A stretch of 64,000 nt of DNA from Pseudoalteromonas sp. A601 (GTDB lineage Bacteria; Pseudomonadota; Gammaproteobacteria; Enterobacterales; Alteromonadaceae), in the NCBI RefSeq assembly GCF_002165575.1, contig NZ_MXQF01000003.1:62001-126000 (forward strand), read 5' to 3'. The stretch's first letter is position 1. Each line of letters begins with the position of its first letter. Shown piece by piece: positions 17,802 to 27,879 of this stretch. The notes below the pieces were generated by a model, which saw nothing but the letters and a program-made list of their open reading frames with translations, ran no database searches and was not told the origin of the DNA. The position numbers were made by a program, and so were the translations under genes.

Positions 17802-18419
17802 ATGCATAACAATACCGCTATTTCAGAACTTATAGAAGCAGGAAAATGGATCAGTCAACGTGGTTGGGTACCTGCCACAGGTGGTAATTTTTCAGCACGA
17901 ACTAATACAGGCTTTGTAGTGACTGCCAGCGGTTTTGACAAAGGCCAATTAGGGTCGCATACCTTTATTGAGCTAGATCACGCAGGTAATCGCAGTGCTA
18001 GTGCAGCCAAACCATCGGCCGAGACTGAATTGCATTTAAGCATGTATAGATTAATTCCTTCAGCTAATTATGTACTGCACACACACTCTGTCGCCGCGAC
18101 TGTATTGTCTCGAGTTATTAAAGGCCACAGCCTAGATTTACACGGCTACGAAATGCAAAAATCATTAACCAACATAACCTCGCATTTAGACACCTTAAGC
18201 ATTCCTATTTTTGATAACGACCAAGATATTGACCGCCTCAGCTTATTAGTCAGTGATCATCATCTACATATCCCTATTGAACATGGCGTGCTTATTCGTG
18301 GTCATGGTCTGTATGTTGTGGGTCGCACAATAGCTGAAGTTCGCCGTCAATTAGAAGGCCTCGAGTTCTTATTGTCATGTGAACTAGAACGCTTAAAATT
18401 AGTTGGATTAGAATCATGA
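17802..18419 (+). CDS. mtnB: Methylthioribulose-1-phosphate dehydratase
   Basis: 205 residues of the class II aldolase fold. PATGGNFSAR near the N-terminus, the zinc-ligand motif HTHSVAATVLSR and a further His in EHGVLIRGHGLYVVG fit MtnB, which dehydrates methylthioribulose-1-phosphate. GGGGA precedes the ATG. It overlaps mtnC by four bases (ATGA), so mtnB-mtnC-mtnD form a tightly coupled operon. Confidence 0.95.
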   Translation: MHNNTAISELIEAGKWISQRGWVPATGGNFSARTNTGFVVTASGFDKGQLGSHTFIELDHAGNRSASAAKPSAETELHLSMYRLIPSANYVLHTHSVAATVLSRVIKGHSLDLHGYEMQKSLTNITSHLDTLSIPIFDNDQDIDRLSLLVSDHHLHIPIEHGVLIRGHGLYVVGRTIAEVRRQLEGLEFLLSCELERLKLVGLES

Positions 18420-19102
18420 TCAAAGCGCTACTAACCGATATTGAAGGCACAATCACCCGTATTTCGTTTGTTAAAGAGGTGCTGTTTCCATATGCCGCCG
18501 AACAACTTCCTGAATTTGTTAAAGCTCAGCAAACGCAAAGCGCGGTAGCAGAGCAAATTACTGCCGTAAAGGCGATTATTGAACAACCGAATGCCAGCAT
18601 CGATGTGGTAATTAACACTTTACTTGAGTGGATCCGGGACGATAAAAAAATCACCCCATTAAAACAGTTGCAAGGCCTGATTTGGCAAACTGGCTATGAA
18701 AATGGCGATTTTACCGGCCATTTATACCCAGATGCCTACCAGTTCTTAGTTGCGCAGCAACAAGCCGGCCAGCAGCTTTACGTGTATTCATCAGGTTCAG
18801 TGAAAGCTCAACATTTAATTTTTAACTATTCTGACTTTGGCGATATTCGCTCCTTATTTACCGATTACTTTGATACCAACGTGGGTGCCAAGCAAGAAGC
18901 CAGCGCTTATGAGAACATTATTGCCCAGTTACCTTTTGCCGCTAACGAAGTGTTATTTTTAAGTGATGTAGCCGCAGAGCTCGATGCTGCTAAGGCCGCA
19001 GGTTTAAAAACCCTACACTTGATTCGCGATGGTCAAGCAAGCTCTCCTGCACATAATTATATTAGCGATTTCAGCCAATTTACTGCGGAGTATTTAGCAT
19101 GA
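18416..19102 (+). CDS. mtnC: Enolase-phosphatase E1
   Basis: 228 residues of the HAD superfamily. LLTDIEGTI carries the nucleophilic Asp in the DxEGT form typical of MtnC; YSSGSVKAQ is motif II and FLSDVAAELDAAKAAG is motif IV. The enzyme enolises and dephosphorylates diketo-methylthiopentyl-1-phosphate to the acireductone. It overlaps mtnB upstream and mtnD downstream by four bases each. Confidence 0.95.
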   Translation: MIKALLTDIEGTITRISFVKEVLFPYAAEQLPEFVKAQQTQSAVAEQITAVKAIIEQPNASIDVVINTLLEWIRDDKKITPLKQLQGLIWQTGYENGDFTGHLYPDAYQFLVAQQQAGQQLYVYSSGSVKAQHLIFNYSDFGDIRSLFTDYFDTNVGAKQEASAYENIIAQLPFAANEVLFLSDVAAELDAAKAAGLKTLHLIRDGQASSPAHNYISDFSQFTAEYLA

Positions 19103-19641
19103 GCAAACTGACTATTTTTGCTGATTGTAACGCCAGCAATACATTATTAGATACCCAAGATACAAAACAAATTGCCGCTGAGCTGAATAAAGTAAATGTA
19201 AGATTTGAACAGTGGCAAGCAAACGCAGTTATTAACGCAGATACCAGCCATGAAGATATAATTAATGCCTACAGCAACGATATTAAACGTTTAAAGCAAC
19301 AAGGCGGCTATCAAACTATAGATGTGATTTCACTGGCAAAAGGTAATCCAAATGCCACGGAGCTTCGTGCGAAATTTTTATTTGAGCATACCCATAGCGA
19401 AGATGAAGTGCGCTTGTTTGTAAAAGGCCAAGGGCTATTTTGCCTACATATTAATGACAAGGTATACCAAGTGCTTTGCCAACAGGGTGATTTAATTTCA
19501 GTCCCTGAGCTGACCCCGCATTGGTTTGATATGGGCAGCAATCCTGAATTTACTGCCATTCGTTTATTCAATAATGTTGAAGGTTGGGTGGCGCAAAGCA
19601 CGGATTCCGAGATAGCTAAACAGTTTCCGCTTTTAGATTAA
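19099..19641 (+). CDS. mtnD: Acireductone dioxygenase
   Basis: 180 residues of the cupin fold. The metal-binding motif HTHSEDEVRLFVKGQGLF supplies two His and one Glu; a third His lies in LTPHWFDMG. The enzyme oxidises the acireductone to 2-oxo-4-methylthiobutanoate and formate with iron, or off-pathway with nickel. Its start overlaps the mtnC stop. Confidence 0.95.
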   Translation: MSKLTIFADCNASNTLLDTQDTKQIAAELNKVNVRFEQWQANAVINADTSHEDIINAYSNDIKRLKQQGGYQTIDVISLAKGNPNATELRAKFLFEHTHSEDEVRLFVKGQGLFCLHINDKVYQVLCQQGDLISVPELTPHWFDMGSNPEFTAIRLFNNVEGWVAQSTDSEIAKQFPLLD

Positions 19642-19656
19642 TCTATAGGAATAAAA

Positions 19657-19992
19657 ATGGAAAAATTATTTTCGTACGGCACCTTACAACTCGAGCAAGT
19701 CCAACTTGATACCTTTGGCCGCTTGCTTGAGGGCCAAACCGATACACTACAAGGTTACGTAGTAGGCGAAGTTGAAATCACCGATGCCGCCGTGCTTAAA
19801 AGCAGCGGCCAGCGGTTTCATCCTGCATTAATTAAAACTGGCCTTGCAACAGATACCGTAACCGGCACTATTTTTATCATCACCGAGCAAGAACTCGACA
19901 ATGCCGATAACTATGAAGTGGATGACTATATCCGTGTGGAAGAACTATTTAGTACTGGAAGCAGTGCCTGGGTGTATGTAGCAAAAGATTGA
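19657..19992 (+). CDS. Gamma-glutamylcyclotransferase-like (AIG2/YtfP) protein
   Basis: 111 residues beginning MEKLFSYGTLQLEQVQL, the YGTL motif of the AIG2/GGCT fold, with the expected acidic residue in ITEQELDNADNYE (general acid/base position). Some members release 5-oxoproline from gamma-glutamyl compounds; for this subgroup the substrate is unknown. AGGA lies nine bases before the ATG and the gene follows mtnD by 15 bp, so it is probably in the same operon. Confidence 0.85.
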   Translation: MEKLFSYGTLQLEQVQLDTFGRLLEGQTDTLQGYVVGEVEITDAAVLKSSGQRFHPALIKTGLATDTVTGTIFIITEQELDNADNYEVDDYIRVEELFSTGSSAWVYVAKD

Positions 19993-20074
19993 GATTTTTA
20001 AAGTAAGGTGACTTGAGAAGCTTAACTCTGTACTATATTTTTAGTATATCTTTTATCGCTCTTGGATTCTTCTA

Positions 20075-21139
20075 ATGGTTAACGAACAATATCAAAAGTC
20101 TAAACAGCAACTTGCTTTTTCACGTAAGCAAGTTGAAAAGGCTGGGCGTATTTTTCGTAAAAAAGAAGGCGATGTTGAATTTGCTACCGAAGTCATTCAA
20201 AATTATCGCGCGGCACACTTATACCCACTCACTATCATCAAAAACCTTGTATGGAAGCATGTTAAAAAGTTACACCTACTTGAATCCGCTACGATAGTAA
20301 GGCGATTAAAGCGTCTACCCACTATTATTGACAAACTACAACGTGAAACATTAGACGGTAAAAGTGAAAATGCCATCAGCCTCAAACGTATGCACGATAT
20401 AGGTGGTTGCAGAGTCATTTTAGATAGTTTAGATCACCTATATGAACTCAATAACAGCTTAGATTCAAGCAGAACTGTCCATAGCGTAAAATCATATGAC
20501 TATATAAAGCATCCGAAAGCGACTGGCTATAGAGGCATTCATAGGGTTTATAAAAGTTACAACAAGTTAGAATCGCACGATTACAAAGGCTTTCAGATTG
20601 AAGTTCAGTTACGTACCCGGCTACAGCATTTATGGGCAACTACAGTTGAAATTATCGATATTATTGAAAAAGAGACGCTAAAGACAAATCCAAAGATGGC
20701 TGATACAGACTGGAAGCGTCTGTTCTTTATTATGGGCGAATTTTTAGCTGTAAAAGATGGTGCTCATCAATTAACTCAGCAGCAAATTCTAGTATATACT
20801 GATGAACTTGCTGCATTAAACAAAAAACTTGCTGCTTTTCATAAGCTTGATGCATTTAATCGTGCTTTTCAATTAGACGAAATTAAAAATAAATCCAAAA
20901 ATACCGGATTTGCTTTGCTAGTTCATAATACTGAAACCCAAGAAGGCCGAGCATTTCTTTATGCCCCAAACAAAAAGCAACAGGCACTCACTCATTATGC
21001 AGAACACGAAAAGCAAACTCAAAATAACGTACTTTTAGTTGCTGGTAGTGACTTAAAATCGATTAAAAAGGCATATCCCAACTACCTAAATGACACCTCA
21101 GAGTTTCTTTCTGAATTTAGCCGTATTTTATTAACTTAA
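20075..21139 (+). CDS. RelA/SpoT-domain nucleotide synthetase-like protein
   Basis: 354 residues. Residues about 70-200 hold a RelA/SpoT-type synthetase domain: [12 protein letters not shown] (105-116), [16 protein letters not shown] (141-156, pyrophosphate-donor binding) and [15 protein letters not shown] (173-187, catalytic Glu and Arg). No HD hydrolase domain is present. The C-terminal 150 residues end in [18 protein letters not shown], a tail also seen in other stand-alone RelA/SpoT-domain proteins. It could make (p)ppGpp or pyrophosphorylate another target, as toxSAS enzymes do. It lies between salvage genes and overlaps the end of mtnA by nine bases convergently. Confidence 0.82.
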   Translation: MVNEQYQKSKQQLAFSRKQVEKAGRIFRKKEGDVEFATEVIQNYRAAHLYPLTIIKNLVWKHVKKLHLLESATIVRRLKRLPTIIDKLQRETLDGKSENAISLKRMHDIGGCRVILDSLDHLYELNNSLDSSRTVHSVKSYDYIKHPKATGYRGIHRVYKSYNKLESHDYKGFQIEVQLRTRLQHLWATTVEIIDIIEKETLKTNPKMADTDWKRLFFIMGEFLAVKDGAHQLTQQQILVYTDELAALNKKLAAFHKLDAFNRAFQLDEIKNKSKNTGFALLVHNTETQEGRAFLYAPNKKQQALTHYAEHEKQTQNNVLLVAGSDLKSIKKAYPNYLNDTSEFLSEFSRILLT

Positions 21140-22156
21140 CTCTTTTAGTTTTCCTGCTTCTACTTCCCGTTGGTTATAAACGCCTGTATCGAGCACCCAA
21201 CCAGTAATAAGCGTGGCTGGAGTCACATCAAACGCAGGGTTGTAGACGTTAGCATTGATAGGTGCCCATAGCGCTTCACCAAAACTTCCGCTTACGCCAC
21301 GCACTTCAGCGCTATTACGCTGCTCTATTTCAATCTCTGCGCCGCATGCTGTGTTTACATCGAGCGTGGTAAGTGGGGCAACGACATAAAATGGGATGTT
21401 ATGAAAATGCGCCAACACCGCTAAATTATAAGTGCCCACTTTATTAGCAAAATCACCGTTGGCAGCAATACGATCAGCGCCAACAAAAATTTTATCCACC
21501 TGACCTGCAGCCATTAAACTTGCTGCCATATTATCGCAAATCAAGGTGTAAGGTACTTGCCAGCGATCGAGCTCAAACGCTGTTAAACGCCCGCCTTGTA
21601 GTAATGGCCGAGTTTCATCAACCCAAACATGAATATCGCCATATTGCTGCTGGGCTTTATAAATAACACCTAAAGCGGTACCAACTCCTGCTGTCGCAAG
21701 TGCGCCGGTATTGCAATGGGTAAGAATATTATCACCACTGTTAACCAGTGCTGCACCATGATTTGCCATGCTTTCGCATAAGGCGATATCTTCATTAAAT
21801 AAGTTGATCGCACTGCTTACAATGGCTGTAACAAAATCATCTTGTTGTAAGGCAGTACGTAACTTTGCCATACAGTGCATAAGGTTAACCGCTGTTGGCC
21901 GAGTAGCTTCTAGCTCATCAATCGCTGCTGCCAATGTGCCTTTTGTAGCGCCCTGCTCAGCTAAATGCGCAACAAGTAAACTTGCACCTAAACCAATAAG
22001 TGGTGCTCCACGTATTTTTAGGCTTAAGATTAAATCTCGCATAGTGGCTACATCATCGCATACATGCCACGTTTGCTGATGTGGCAATAGGTACTGATCT
22101 AATACACTTAATGTATTATTTTGATATTTTAAGCTGCTCGCTATGAGATCTTGCAT
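21131..22156 (-). CDS. mtnA: Methylthioribose-1-phosphate isomerase
   Basis: 341 residues from the second of two adjacent ATG codons, chosen because AGGA lies six bases before it; a TTG further upstream has no ribosome binding site. Motifs: [14 protein letters not shown], the catalytic Cys in [20 protein letters not shown] and the catalytic Asp in [19 protein letters not shown]. It isomerises methylthioribose-1-phosphate to the ribulose form. It is divergent from mtnK, which makes its substrate. Confidence 0.95.
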   Translation of the reverse strand: MQDLIASSLKYQNNTLSVLDQYLLPHQQTWHVCDDVATMRDLILSLKIRGAPLIGLGASLLVAHLAEQGATKGTLAAAIDELEATRPTAVNLMHCMAKLRTALQQDDFVTAIVSSAINLFNEDIALCESMANHGAALVNSGDNILTHCNTGALATAGVGTALGVIYKAQQQYGDIHVWVDETRPLLQGGRLTAFELDRWQVPYTLICDNMAASLMAAGQVDKIFVGADRIAANGDFANKVGTYNLAVLAHFHNIPFYVVAPLTTLDVNTACGAEIEIEQRNSAEVRGVSGSFGEALWAPINANVYNPAFDVTPATLITGWVLDTGVYNQREVEAGKLKELS

Positions 22157-22288
22157 CATTAATCCTGACAATGTTTTCGCTGTTATTTATTCTACAGTAG
22201 TTTTTAAATCACACAACCAAGAAGTATAGACATCTAAACGGTTGAGAGTATAGAATGCTACAACTGCTTATTTTATGAGATTCTCTTT

Positions 22289-23506
22289 ATGGCTGAGTAC
22301 TTTGCTTTCAATGCCCAACACGCTGTTGATTATATTAAACACCTTATTAAAAATGACGGCCTAAATTGTTTTAAAAAAGAGACTGAATTGACAGCCTATG
22401 AGTTTGGCGATGGTAATTTAAATCTAGTATTTAGAATAAGCGACAAGCAAAATAATAGCGTTATTTTAAAGCAAGCCTTGCCTTATGCCCGTTGTGTGGG
22501 TGAATCATGGCCATTAACGCTTGATCGAGCACGCATTGAAGCTGAGGTTTTACTCAATCACGGTGTATTAAGTCCTGACTACACGGCAAAAGTTTTACAC
22601 CACAATCCAGAGCAAGCGCTGACTATTTTAGAAGATCTCGGCCACTTACAAATTTTGCGCAGCGCACAAATAAACGCAGAGCAATTTCCGCTACTCGGCC
22701 AGCATGTTGCACATTACCTCAGCCATACCGGTTTTTATAACTCAGATTTTTACTTAGCCGCACAAGATAAAAAAGCCAAAGTCAGTCAGTTTACTAATCC
22801 TGAATTGTGCCAAATTACTGAAGACTTATTTTTTAACGATATTCTGCGTGAACATGAGCGCAATAACTACCCAAGCAAACTGCAAAGCACTGTTAGTAAA
22901 TTGCAAAATAATGCCGCACTGCACTTAGCGATCGCAAAACTTAAAGCGAGGTTTTTATCATGCCCGCAAACATTACTGCATGGCGATATGCATAGCGGTA
23001 GTATTTTTGTGGATCAAAATACCACTAAGATGATCGACCCTGAATTTGGCTTTTTTGGTCCAGTTGGCTTTGATATCGGCTCATTTATCGGTAATTTACT
23101 ATTAAACTATTGCGCGCAAAACGCCCGCATTAATGAATTTGTTATTCGCCGTAACTACCAGACACATCTATTAACTTGCCTGCAAGAAAGTTACTCTTTA
23201 TTTGAGCAGCACTGGCTGACATTAATTGCAAAGCATACAACAGATAATAATTTAAAAGCCGCCGGTTATGGCGAGTATTTTATGCAACAAGTATTGCAAG
23301 ACGCGATTGGTTACTGTGGAACCGAGCTGATACGCCGTACCATTGGCTTAGCCCATGTTGCTGACATTGATGGCATTGAAGACGAACAAGCGCGTTTAGA
23401 GGTGCAACGCCATACCTTAGCGCTGGGCGAGCAATTAATGCTTAACGCTCATACCTGCAATAATAAAGAAGCATTTTTCTCCTTATTAATTAGCCAACTA
23501 AATTAA
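22289..23506 (+). CDS. mtnK: Methylthioribose kinase
   Basis: 405 residues of the aminoglycoside phosphotransferase-like kinase fold. ELTAYEFGDGNLNLVFRI is the nucleotide loop, LLHGDMHSGSIFVD holds the catalytic Asp, and MIDPEFGFFGPVGFDIG is the metal-binding DPE motif characteristic of MtnK. It phosphorylates 5-methylthioribose. It is separated from mtnA by a 132-bp divergent promoter region, so the two first committed steps are probably co-regulated. Confidence 0.95.
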   Translation: MAEYFAFNAQHAVDYIKHLIKNDGLNCFKKETELTAYEFGDGNLNLVFRISDKQNNSVILKQALPYARCVGESWPLTLDRARIEAEVLLNHGVLSPDYTAKVLHHNPEQALTILEDLGHLQILRSAQINAEQFPLLGQHVAHYLSHTGFYNSDFYLAAQDKKAKVSQFTNPELCQITEDLFFNDILREHERNNYPSKLQSTVSKLQNNAALHLAIAKLKARFLSCPQTLLHGDMHSGSIFVDQNTTKMIDPEFGFFGPVGFDIGSFIGNLLLNYCAQNARINEFVIRRNYQTHLLTCLQESYSLFEQHWLTLIAKHTTDNNLKAAGYGEYFMQQVLQDAIGYCGTELIRRTIGLAHVADIDGIEDEQARLEVQRHTLALGEQLMLNAHTCNNKEAFFSLLISQLN

Positions 23507-23582
23507 GTTTATAAAATAGCAAAGGCACTTTGTTAAGGCCTTTATCAATCTATTTTGAGCAGACCTATTACCTAGCTTTACA

Positions 23583-24359
23583 TTATTGGTAATTTTCATA
23601 CATTTTATCAAGTGGCTCTGACAGGCCATTTTCTTGCACAACGCGAACATGCTGGCGGCCAAGTTCTCGGGCACTAAATACCCCACATGAGTGGGCAATT
23701 AAACCTGCACCGTAATGAATATACTTATTGTAGTTGGCGACACGCTGCGCTTTATCGGCTACATCTAAGCCTTTTTGTAAACGCTCGTTATGCGTTGTGA
23801 TCCCCGTTGGGCAAGTGTCTTTATTGCACTGCAGCGCTTGAATACACCCCAAAGCAAACATATGACCACGTGCAGAGACAACAAAGTCAGCGCCCAATGC
23901 TAATGCCCAAGCTACCTTTGACGGCACAATGAGCTTACCAGATGCTATAACTTTGATTCGTTCACGTAAGCCATGCTTTTCCAGCATATTAACGACTAAG
24001 GGTAAACTTTCTCGAAGCGGTAACCCAACTGAGTCCATAAGCGGTTGGGGCGCAGCACCCGTGCCGCCATCAGCACTATCGATTGTAATAAAGTCAGGTG
24101 CAGACTCAATACCACGGTGATTGATCTCAGCAAATAAGGTTTCTAACCAAGCATAAGCACCGATCACCGCTTTAAAACCAGTCGGTTTGCCTGTGACTGC
24201 ACGCACTTTAGCAACCATATCTAATATATCTGCAGGTGTTTTTACTTCTAAGTGCCCATTTGGACTAATCGAATCATGTCCTTGGGGTATGCCACGAATA
24301 GCGGCAATTTCTGCGGTGACCTTTTTGCCTGGTAACATACCGCCCTTACCTGGCTTTGC
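23583..24359 (-). pseudogene. FMN-binding glutamate-synthase-family gene, C-terminal half
   Basis: The open frame from the island edge encodes AKPGKGGMLPGKKVTAEIA ... DFITIDSADGGTGAAPQPLMDSVGLPL ... ACPTGITTHN-like (NKDTCPTGITTH) and ends at 23583. These are the FMN and Fe-S motifs of the GltB-like synthase domain. The matching N-terminal half is at 42902-43610, and the two join in frame at QGA-KPG. The 18.5-kb island separates them, so the intact enzyme cannot be made. The fragment has an internal ATG at 24338 but no visible ribosome binding site. Confidence 0.93.
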
Positions 24360-24361
24360 AC

Positions 24362-24403
24362 TACACCGAAAGTAACCCCATTGATAACCTACACTGAAAG
24401 TAA
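24362..24403. repeat. Left end of island: two direct copies of the terminal repeat
   Basis: TACACCGAAAGTAA at 24362-24375 and TACACTGAAAGTAA at 24390-24403 differ in one base and are 28 bases apart. The inner copy extends as AATAA, and in that form matches the right end (reverse complement TACACCAAAAGTAATAA) over 17 bases with two differences. They are probable recombinase binding sites. Confidence 0.85.
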
Positions 24404-24434
24404 TAAGTTATTGACACAAAGTTAAGGTATTTCG

Positions 24435-25925
24435 ATGTCAAAATCAAAAATAATTTACATTAATAAGTTTTATCCAACAGAATTACATGTTGATTTTTCT
24501 TCAAAGGAAAAAGGTTATCAAGTCCTGAAAGAGTTATCAGGATACTTACCAAAATTCCCAATAATTGTTCAAAGTAATTCTCTTCCGTGGAGAATTGGTA
24601 ATTTATACCTTGTAAGATTAGTTCTCGATTATAAAGGTCCTCAATACAACCCTGAGACGCATAAACAAAAAGCCATAGCTCTAGTTGAATATTTACGCTT
24701 CCTAGAAAGTGAGAACCTGCACTATGCTCAGTTTCCCGTTCAAAAGAGAAGACGCCCAACATATAGATTTCGTAACTACCTTTTAGATCTTGTGTCTAAG
24801 AATGAAATGGCTATTTCGACTGCTCAATCTCGAATAAATCAGGTAATAAGTTTCTATAAAACGGTTGTTGAATGGGGGTTATTGGAAAAGTCGCTGATAA
24901 AAGATGGGCTTGCTTTTGAACAAATAGAAAAAACTATCTCTTATATAAACAACACTGGTTTTTCGAAGTCTTTAGCCATCACTTCAACTGACTTAGCTAT
25001 ATCTAGTAATAATGCTCCATCAGACCCTGATGCGATAATGGATGAGGGTAGGCTTAAACCCTTAACCCCCTCTCAACAAATAATATTATTAGATACGCTT
25101 AAAGGCTTTAGCAGAGGAATAGAACTATTTTTCCTAGTCGCTCTTTATACAGGTGCCAGATTGCAAACTATAGGGACTCTTAGAATTCGGCACTTGAAGA
25201 ATGTGCTTCGTTGGGAGGATGGATACGCGATAATTCCCTACGGTGGCTCCTACGATTTAGACGGTAAGAAAGGAAGATTAGGGCAACTTTGGGTTCCCAA
25301 ATCACTTTTAGACGACTTGCTCACTTACGCCAATAGTCAAGCAGCAATAGATAGAAGGAAAAGCTCATTTTATGGGGAGTCTGATGATAATTATCTGTTT
25401 CTAACTCGTAACGGGACTCCATATTATACCAGCCGAAAAGAGACGAATGAACGAAGAGATGCCGATGCAGATTATCGAGTAGATGGGGAACATGCCATAG
25501 AAGATGAAAGCTTAAAAAAGGGGGAAGCGATAGGTGTATTAATTAGGCAAGAGATTTTGCCTAAAATTAGAATCACGCATCCCCATTTCCCATCTTTTTC
25601 AATTCATGATTTACGGGCCACCTACGGTATGAACTTACTTGAAGCCTGCTATCGATTAATAGATCGAGAAAACTTTATTCGAAAGGAAAAGAAACAACCG
25701 CTTATCGGTTATTCAAACGCTGTAGATGTTGTTCAAATAAGGCTGAATCACAAAAGTAGATCTGTTACAGAGCGTTACCTGAAGTACAGAGATAGGTCAA
25801 AATGGAAAGCGAAACTCATTAGCGAATTTGAAAGCAGGCTTATTGGTGAAATGAGTATTGAGGTTGAGGACGAAACCTCTGCAAGTACATGTTTGATAAT
25901 CAATAGAGAGGTTGCGAGTGCTTAA
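24435..25925 (+). CDS. Tyrosine recombinase 1 of the island module (TnpA-like)
   Basis: 496 residues, larger than a phage integrase. The C-terminal catalytic domain shows Arg242 (YTGARLQTIG), His391 and Arg394 (IHDLRATYG), His439 (LNHKS) and Tyr448 (TERYLKY), so all expected catalytic residues are present. The N-terminal part (residues about 70-190) looks like a SAM-like DNA-binding arm domain. It starts 60 bases inside the left terminal repeats and overlaps the second recombinase gene by eight bases. Likely one of the subunits that catalyse island integration. Confidence 0.9.
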   Translation: MSKSKIIYINKFYPTELHVDFSSKEKGYQVLKELSGYLPKFPIIVQSNSLPWRIGNLYLVRLVLDYKGPQYNPETHKQKAIALVEYLRFLESENLHYAQFPVQKRRRPTYRFRNYLLDLVSKNEMAISTAQSRINQVISFYKTVVEWGLLEKSLIKDGLAFEQIEKTISYINNTGFSKSLAITSTDLAISSNNAPSDPDAIMDEGRLKPLTPSQQIILLDTLKGFSRGIELFFLVALYTGARLQTIGTLRIRHLKNVLRWEDGYAIIPYGGSYDLDGKKGRLGQLWVPKSLLDDLLTYANSQAAIDRRKSSFYGESDDNYLFLTRNGTPYYTSRKETNERRDADADYRVDGEHAIEDESLKKGEAIGVLIRQEILPKIRITHPHFPSFSIHDLRATYGMNLLEACYRLIDRENFIRKEKKQPLIGYSNAVDVVQIRLNHKSRSVTERYLKYRDRSKWKAKLISEFESRLIGEMSIEVEDETSASTCLIINREVASA

Positions 25926-27879
25926 ATTCGAAGTTAGAAAGCAAACTATAGTCAACTTCAAAGATAAAGATGTTGAGCTAATCCACCCCGAACAGACGGT
26001 AATTGAATTTAACAATCTAAAATCAGATATCGGTAAAATATGCTTTACCAAGCGACAACCTGCACTTCGGGCTAAGGATTGTACGGTTGTTCTTAGCAGT
26101 TTAGATATGAAGCGATTAGAAATTGCATCGTTGCTTGCTGATGACTTTTTAAATGAGAATAATATTGACACTGCAAAAACAAAATTGCATGACCGAATAC
26201 GTTTTTTTGATTTTATTGATGAACATTTAAAAAGTAGTATCGATTTTAAAAATGACCAATCATTACTATATGCTTACAAGCAATACTCACAACATCTAAA
26301 TGAAAGGGTATCCTCAGGTGCAATTATCAATAGAAAGCAAGACAAAATGGCACCTCGTTATGCTGCCGTACTTCAGTCGGCAGCACGGAAGGTAATATCA
26401 TTCGCCACAGGACTAAAGGACAAGCAGATTAAGCTTACTTCACACATAGTGTTGAAGGAAACGCACAAAGACCGTGCCGCAGTACAGGCAAAGCTTGCTC
26501 GAACCCACGACGATGTTGAGTATCAATTTAATTGTTTGCGATCATTTGTTGATATGGCCCATGAGGTTCTAGTTAAGAACAAGCACCTCCCCTATTCATT
26601 TACAAGACCTGACCATCCGAACGGATATTTTCACCCAGCCTTTGTAACAAATGCTGATGCTTGGCTAACGGCTGAACTTATAGCACATGATTCGATTATG
26701 GATTATGCCACTTGGAGTTCGAATATCAGAAAATACAATGCTGGCTTGACTGAGCTACAAATCAAAAGAAAGTCCAGTACCACTATGTATAAAATTTCTT
26801 ATACGGATTCGTATCAGGCATCGTTAGATAAGTACAGTACGGTAAAAAAAAGACTAGCTAACCATGCCATGAGAGCGGCAGCAGGGTTATTTGCAATGGC
26901 AACAGGGACTGATACAACAAGTGTTAGCAATGTTGAAGTTAACACGCTTGAGTTTAGTCAAACGACAAAAAGTTGGAGAACCAGTGGAACGAAGCTAAGA
27001 GCGAAAGGACGCACAGTTTATCCCGAATTTGGAGTGAGGTTTGTCCCGATAATGCAAAAAATATTAGACTTACGACAATATATATTGCGTGGGTTAGGGA
27101 TGGAATCAAAATGGATTTTTGTAAAGTTTGTTTTAACCACTGGCTCTGAGAAATTAGCCAAGGGCGCACTTGCTAGAAATAGTCCTACGAGTCTCTTGTT
27201 GAAAAATTTATATGATAATTTCAATTGGGTTCTTTGCAGCGAAGCTCGTGATCATAGGGTTCTTGAAATTAACAAGCTTGCTGAAGGCGATATTGAAAAG
27301 TCTGCCTCTTTAAGTGACCATTCAGTTGAGGTTGAAAGAAAAAGCTACTTGAAGGTTCATCCTGATGATGCACACAAGGAACTAAGTAGTTATGTTGACA
27401 GCGTTCATCGCTGGGCAAAGGATAAAACCCGAACAAAAAATAAAATTGATGTAGCAGTGCTTTATACTGGTAAGGGCGACGAAATCCCTGCTGGTCAGTG
27501 TAATGAACTAAATAACGCTCATTTGATAGATGGGTTTACCGAACATGCCCCACAGCCTGATTGTCGGAAGTTTGAAAATTGTCTCTTTTGCGATAAATAT
27601 GCAGTTCATGCCGACGAAACAGACATCAGAAGATTGCTGAGTATACGCTACTTAGCCACTAACATTCGTGGCAGTAGAGGAACTCTTGAAGATTATGAAT
27701 CGCGTTGGGGAACTATCATATATCGTATTGATGAAATATTAGACGAAATATCTTCTACTCTTTCAGATGAAAGCAAACTTATTAAAAAAATATCGAGGGA
27801 AGTAGAAGAAAACGAGGAATTGGATGAGTTCTGGAGTATCCACTTAGATGCTCTGATTGATATTGGAGTGGTTACATGA
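25918..27879 (+). CDS. Tyrosine-recombinase-like protein 2, apparently lacking catalytic residues
   Basis: 653 residues from the GTG at 25918, which has AGAGG six bases upstream; a TTG at 25912 abuts that site and is less likely. The recombinase fold is suggested by LFAMATGTDTTSVSNVEVNTL, where the box I Arg is replaced (D332 region), and by LSDHSVEVERKSYLKVH near the Tyr box; no clear HxxR motif precedes it. The C-terminal CNELNN ... CRKFENCLFCDKYAVH is a Cys/His cluster like that of Tn554 TnpB-family proteins. It is probably a structural or DNA-binding partner. It overlaps the third gene by four bases. Confidence 0.78.
   Translation: MLKFEVRKQTIVNFKDKDVELIHPEQTVIEFNNLKSDIGKICFTKRQPALRAKDCTVVLSSLDMKRLEIASLLADDFLNENNIDTAKTKLHDRIRFFDFIDEHLKSSIDFKNDQSLLYAYKQYSQHLNERVSSGAIINRKQDKMAPRYAAVLQSAARKVISFATGLKDKQIKLTSHIVLKETHKDRAAVQAKLARTHDDVEYQFNCLRSFVDMAHEVLVKNKHLPYSFTRPDHPNGYFHPAFVTNADAWLTAELIAHDSIMDYATWSSNIRKYNAGLTELQIKRKSSTTMYKISYTDSYQASLDKYSTVKKRLANHAMRAAAGLFAMATGTDTTSVSNVEVNTLEFSQTTKSWRTSGTKLRAKGRTVYPEFGVRFVPIMQKILDLRQYILRGLGMESKWIFVKFVLTTGSEKLAKGALARNSPTSLLLKNLYDNFNWVLCSEARDHRVLEINKLAEGDIEKSASLSDHSVEVERKSYLKVHPDDAHKELSSYVDSVHRWAKDKTRTKNKIDVAVLYTGKGDEIPAGQCNELNNAHLIDGFTEHAPQPDCRKFENCLFCDKYAVHADETDIRRLLSIRYLATNIRGSRGTLEDYESRWGTIIYRIDEILDEISSTLSDESKLIKKISREVEENEELDEFWSIHLDALIDIGVVT

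Noticed and set aside
23498..23698. 66-codon minus-strand ORF at the end of the split synthase gene
   Set aside because: It is an out-of-frame reading over the 3' end of the broken gene and the adjoining intergenic bases.
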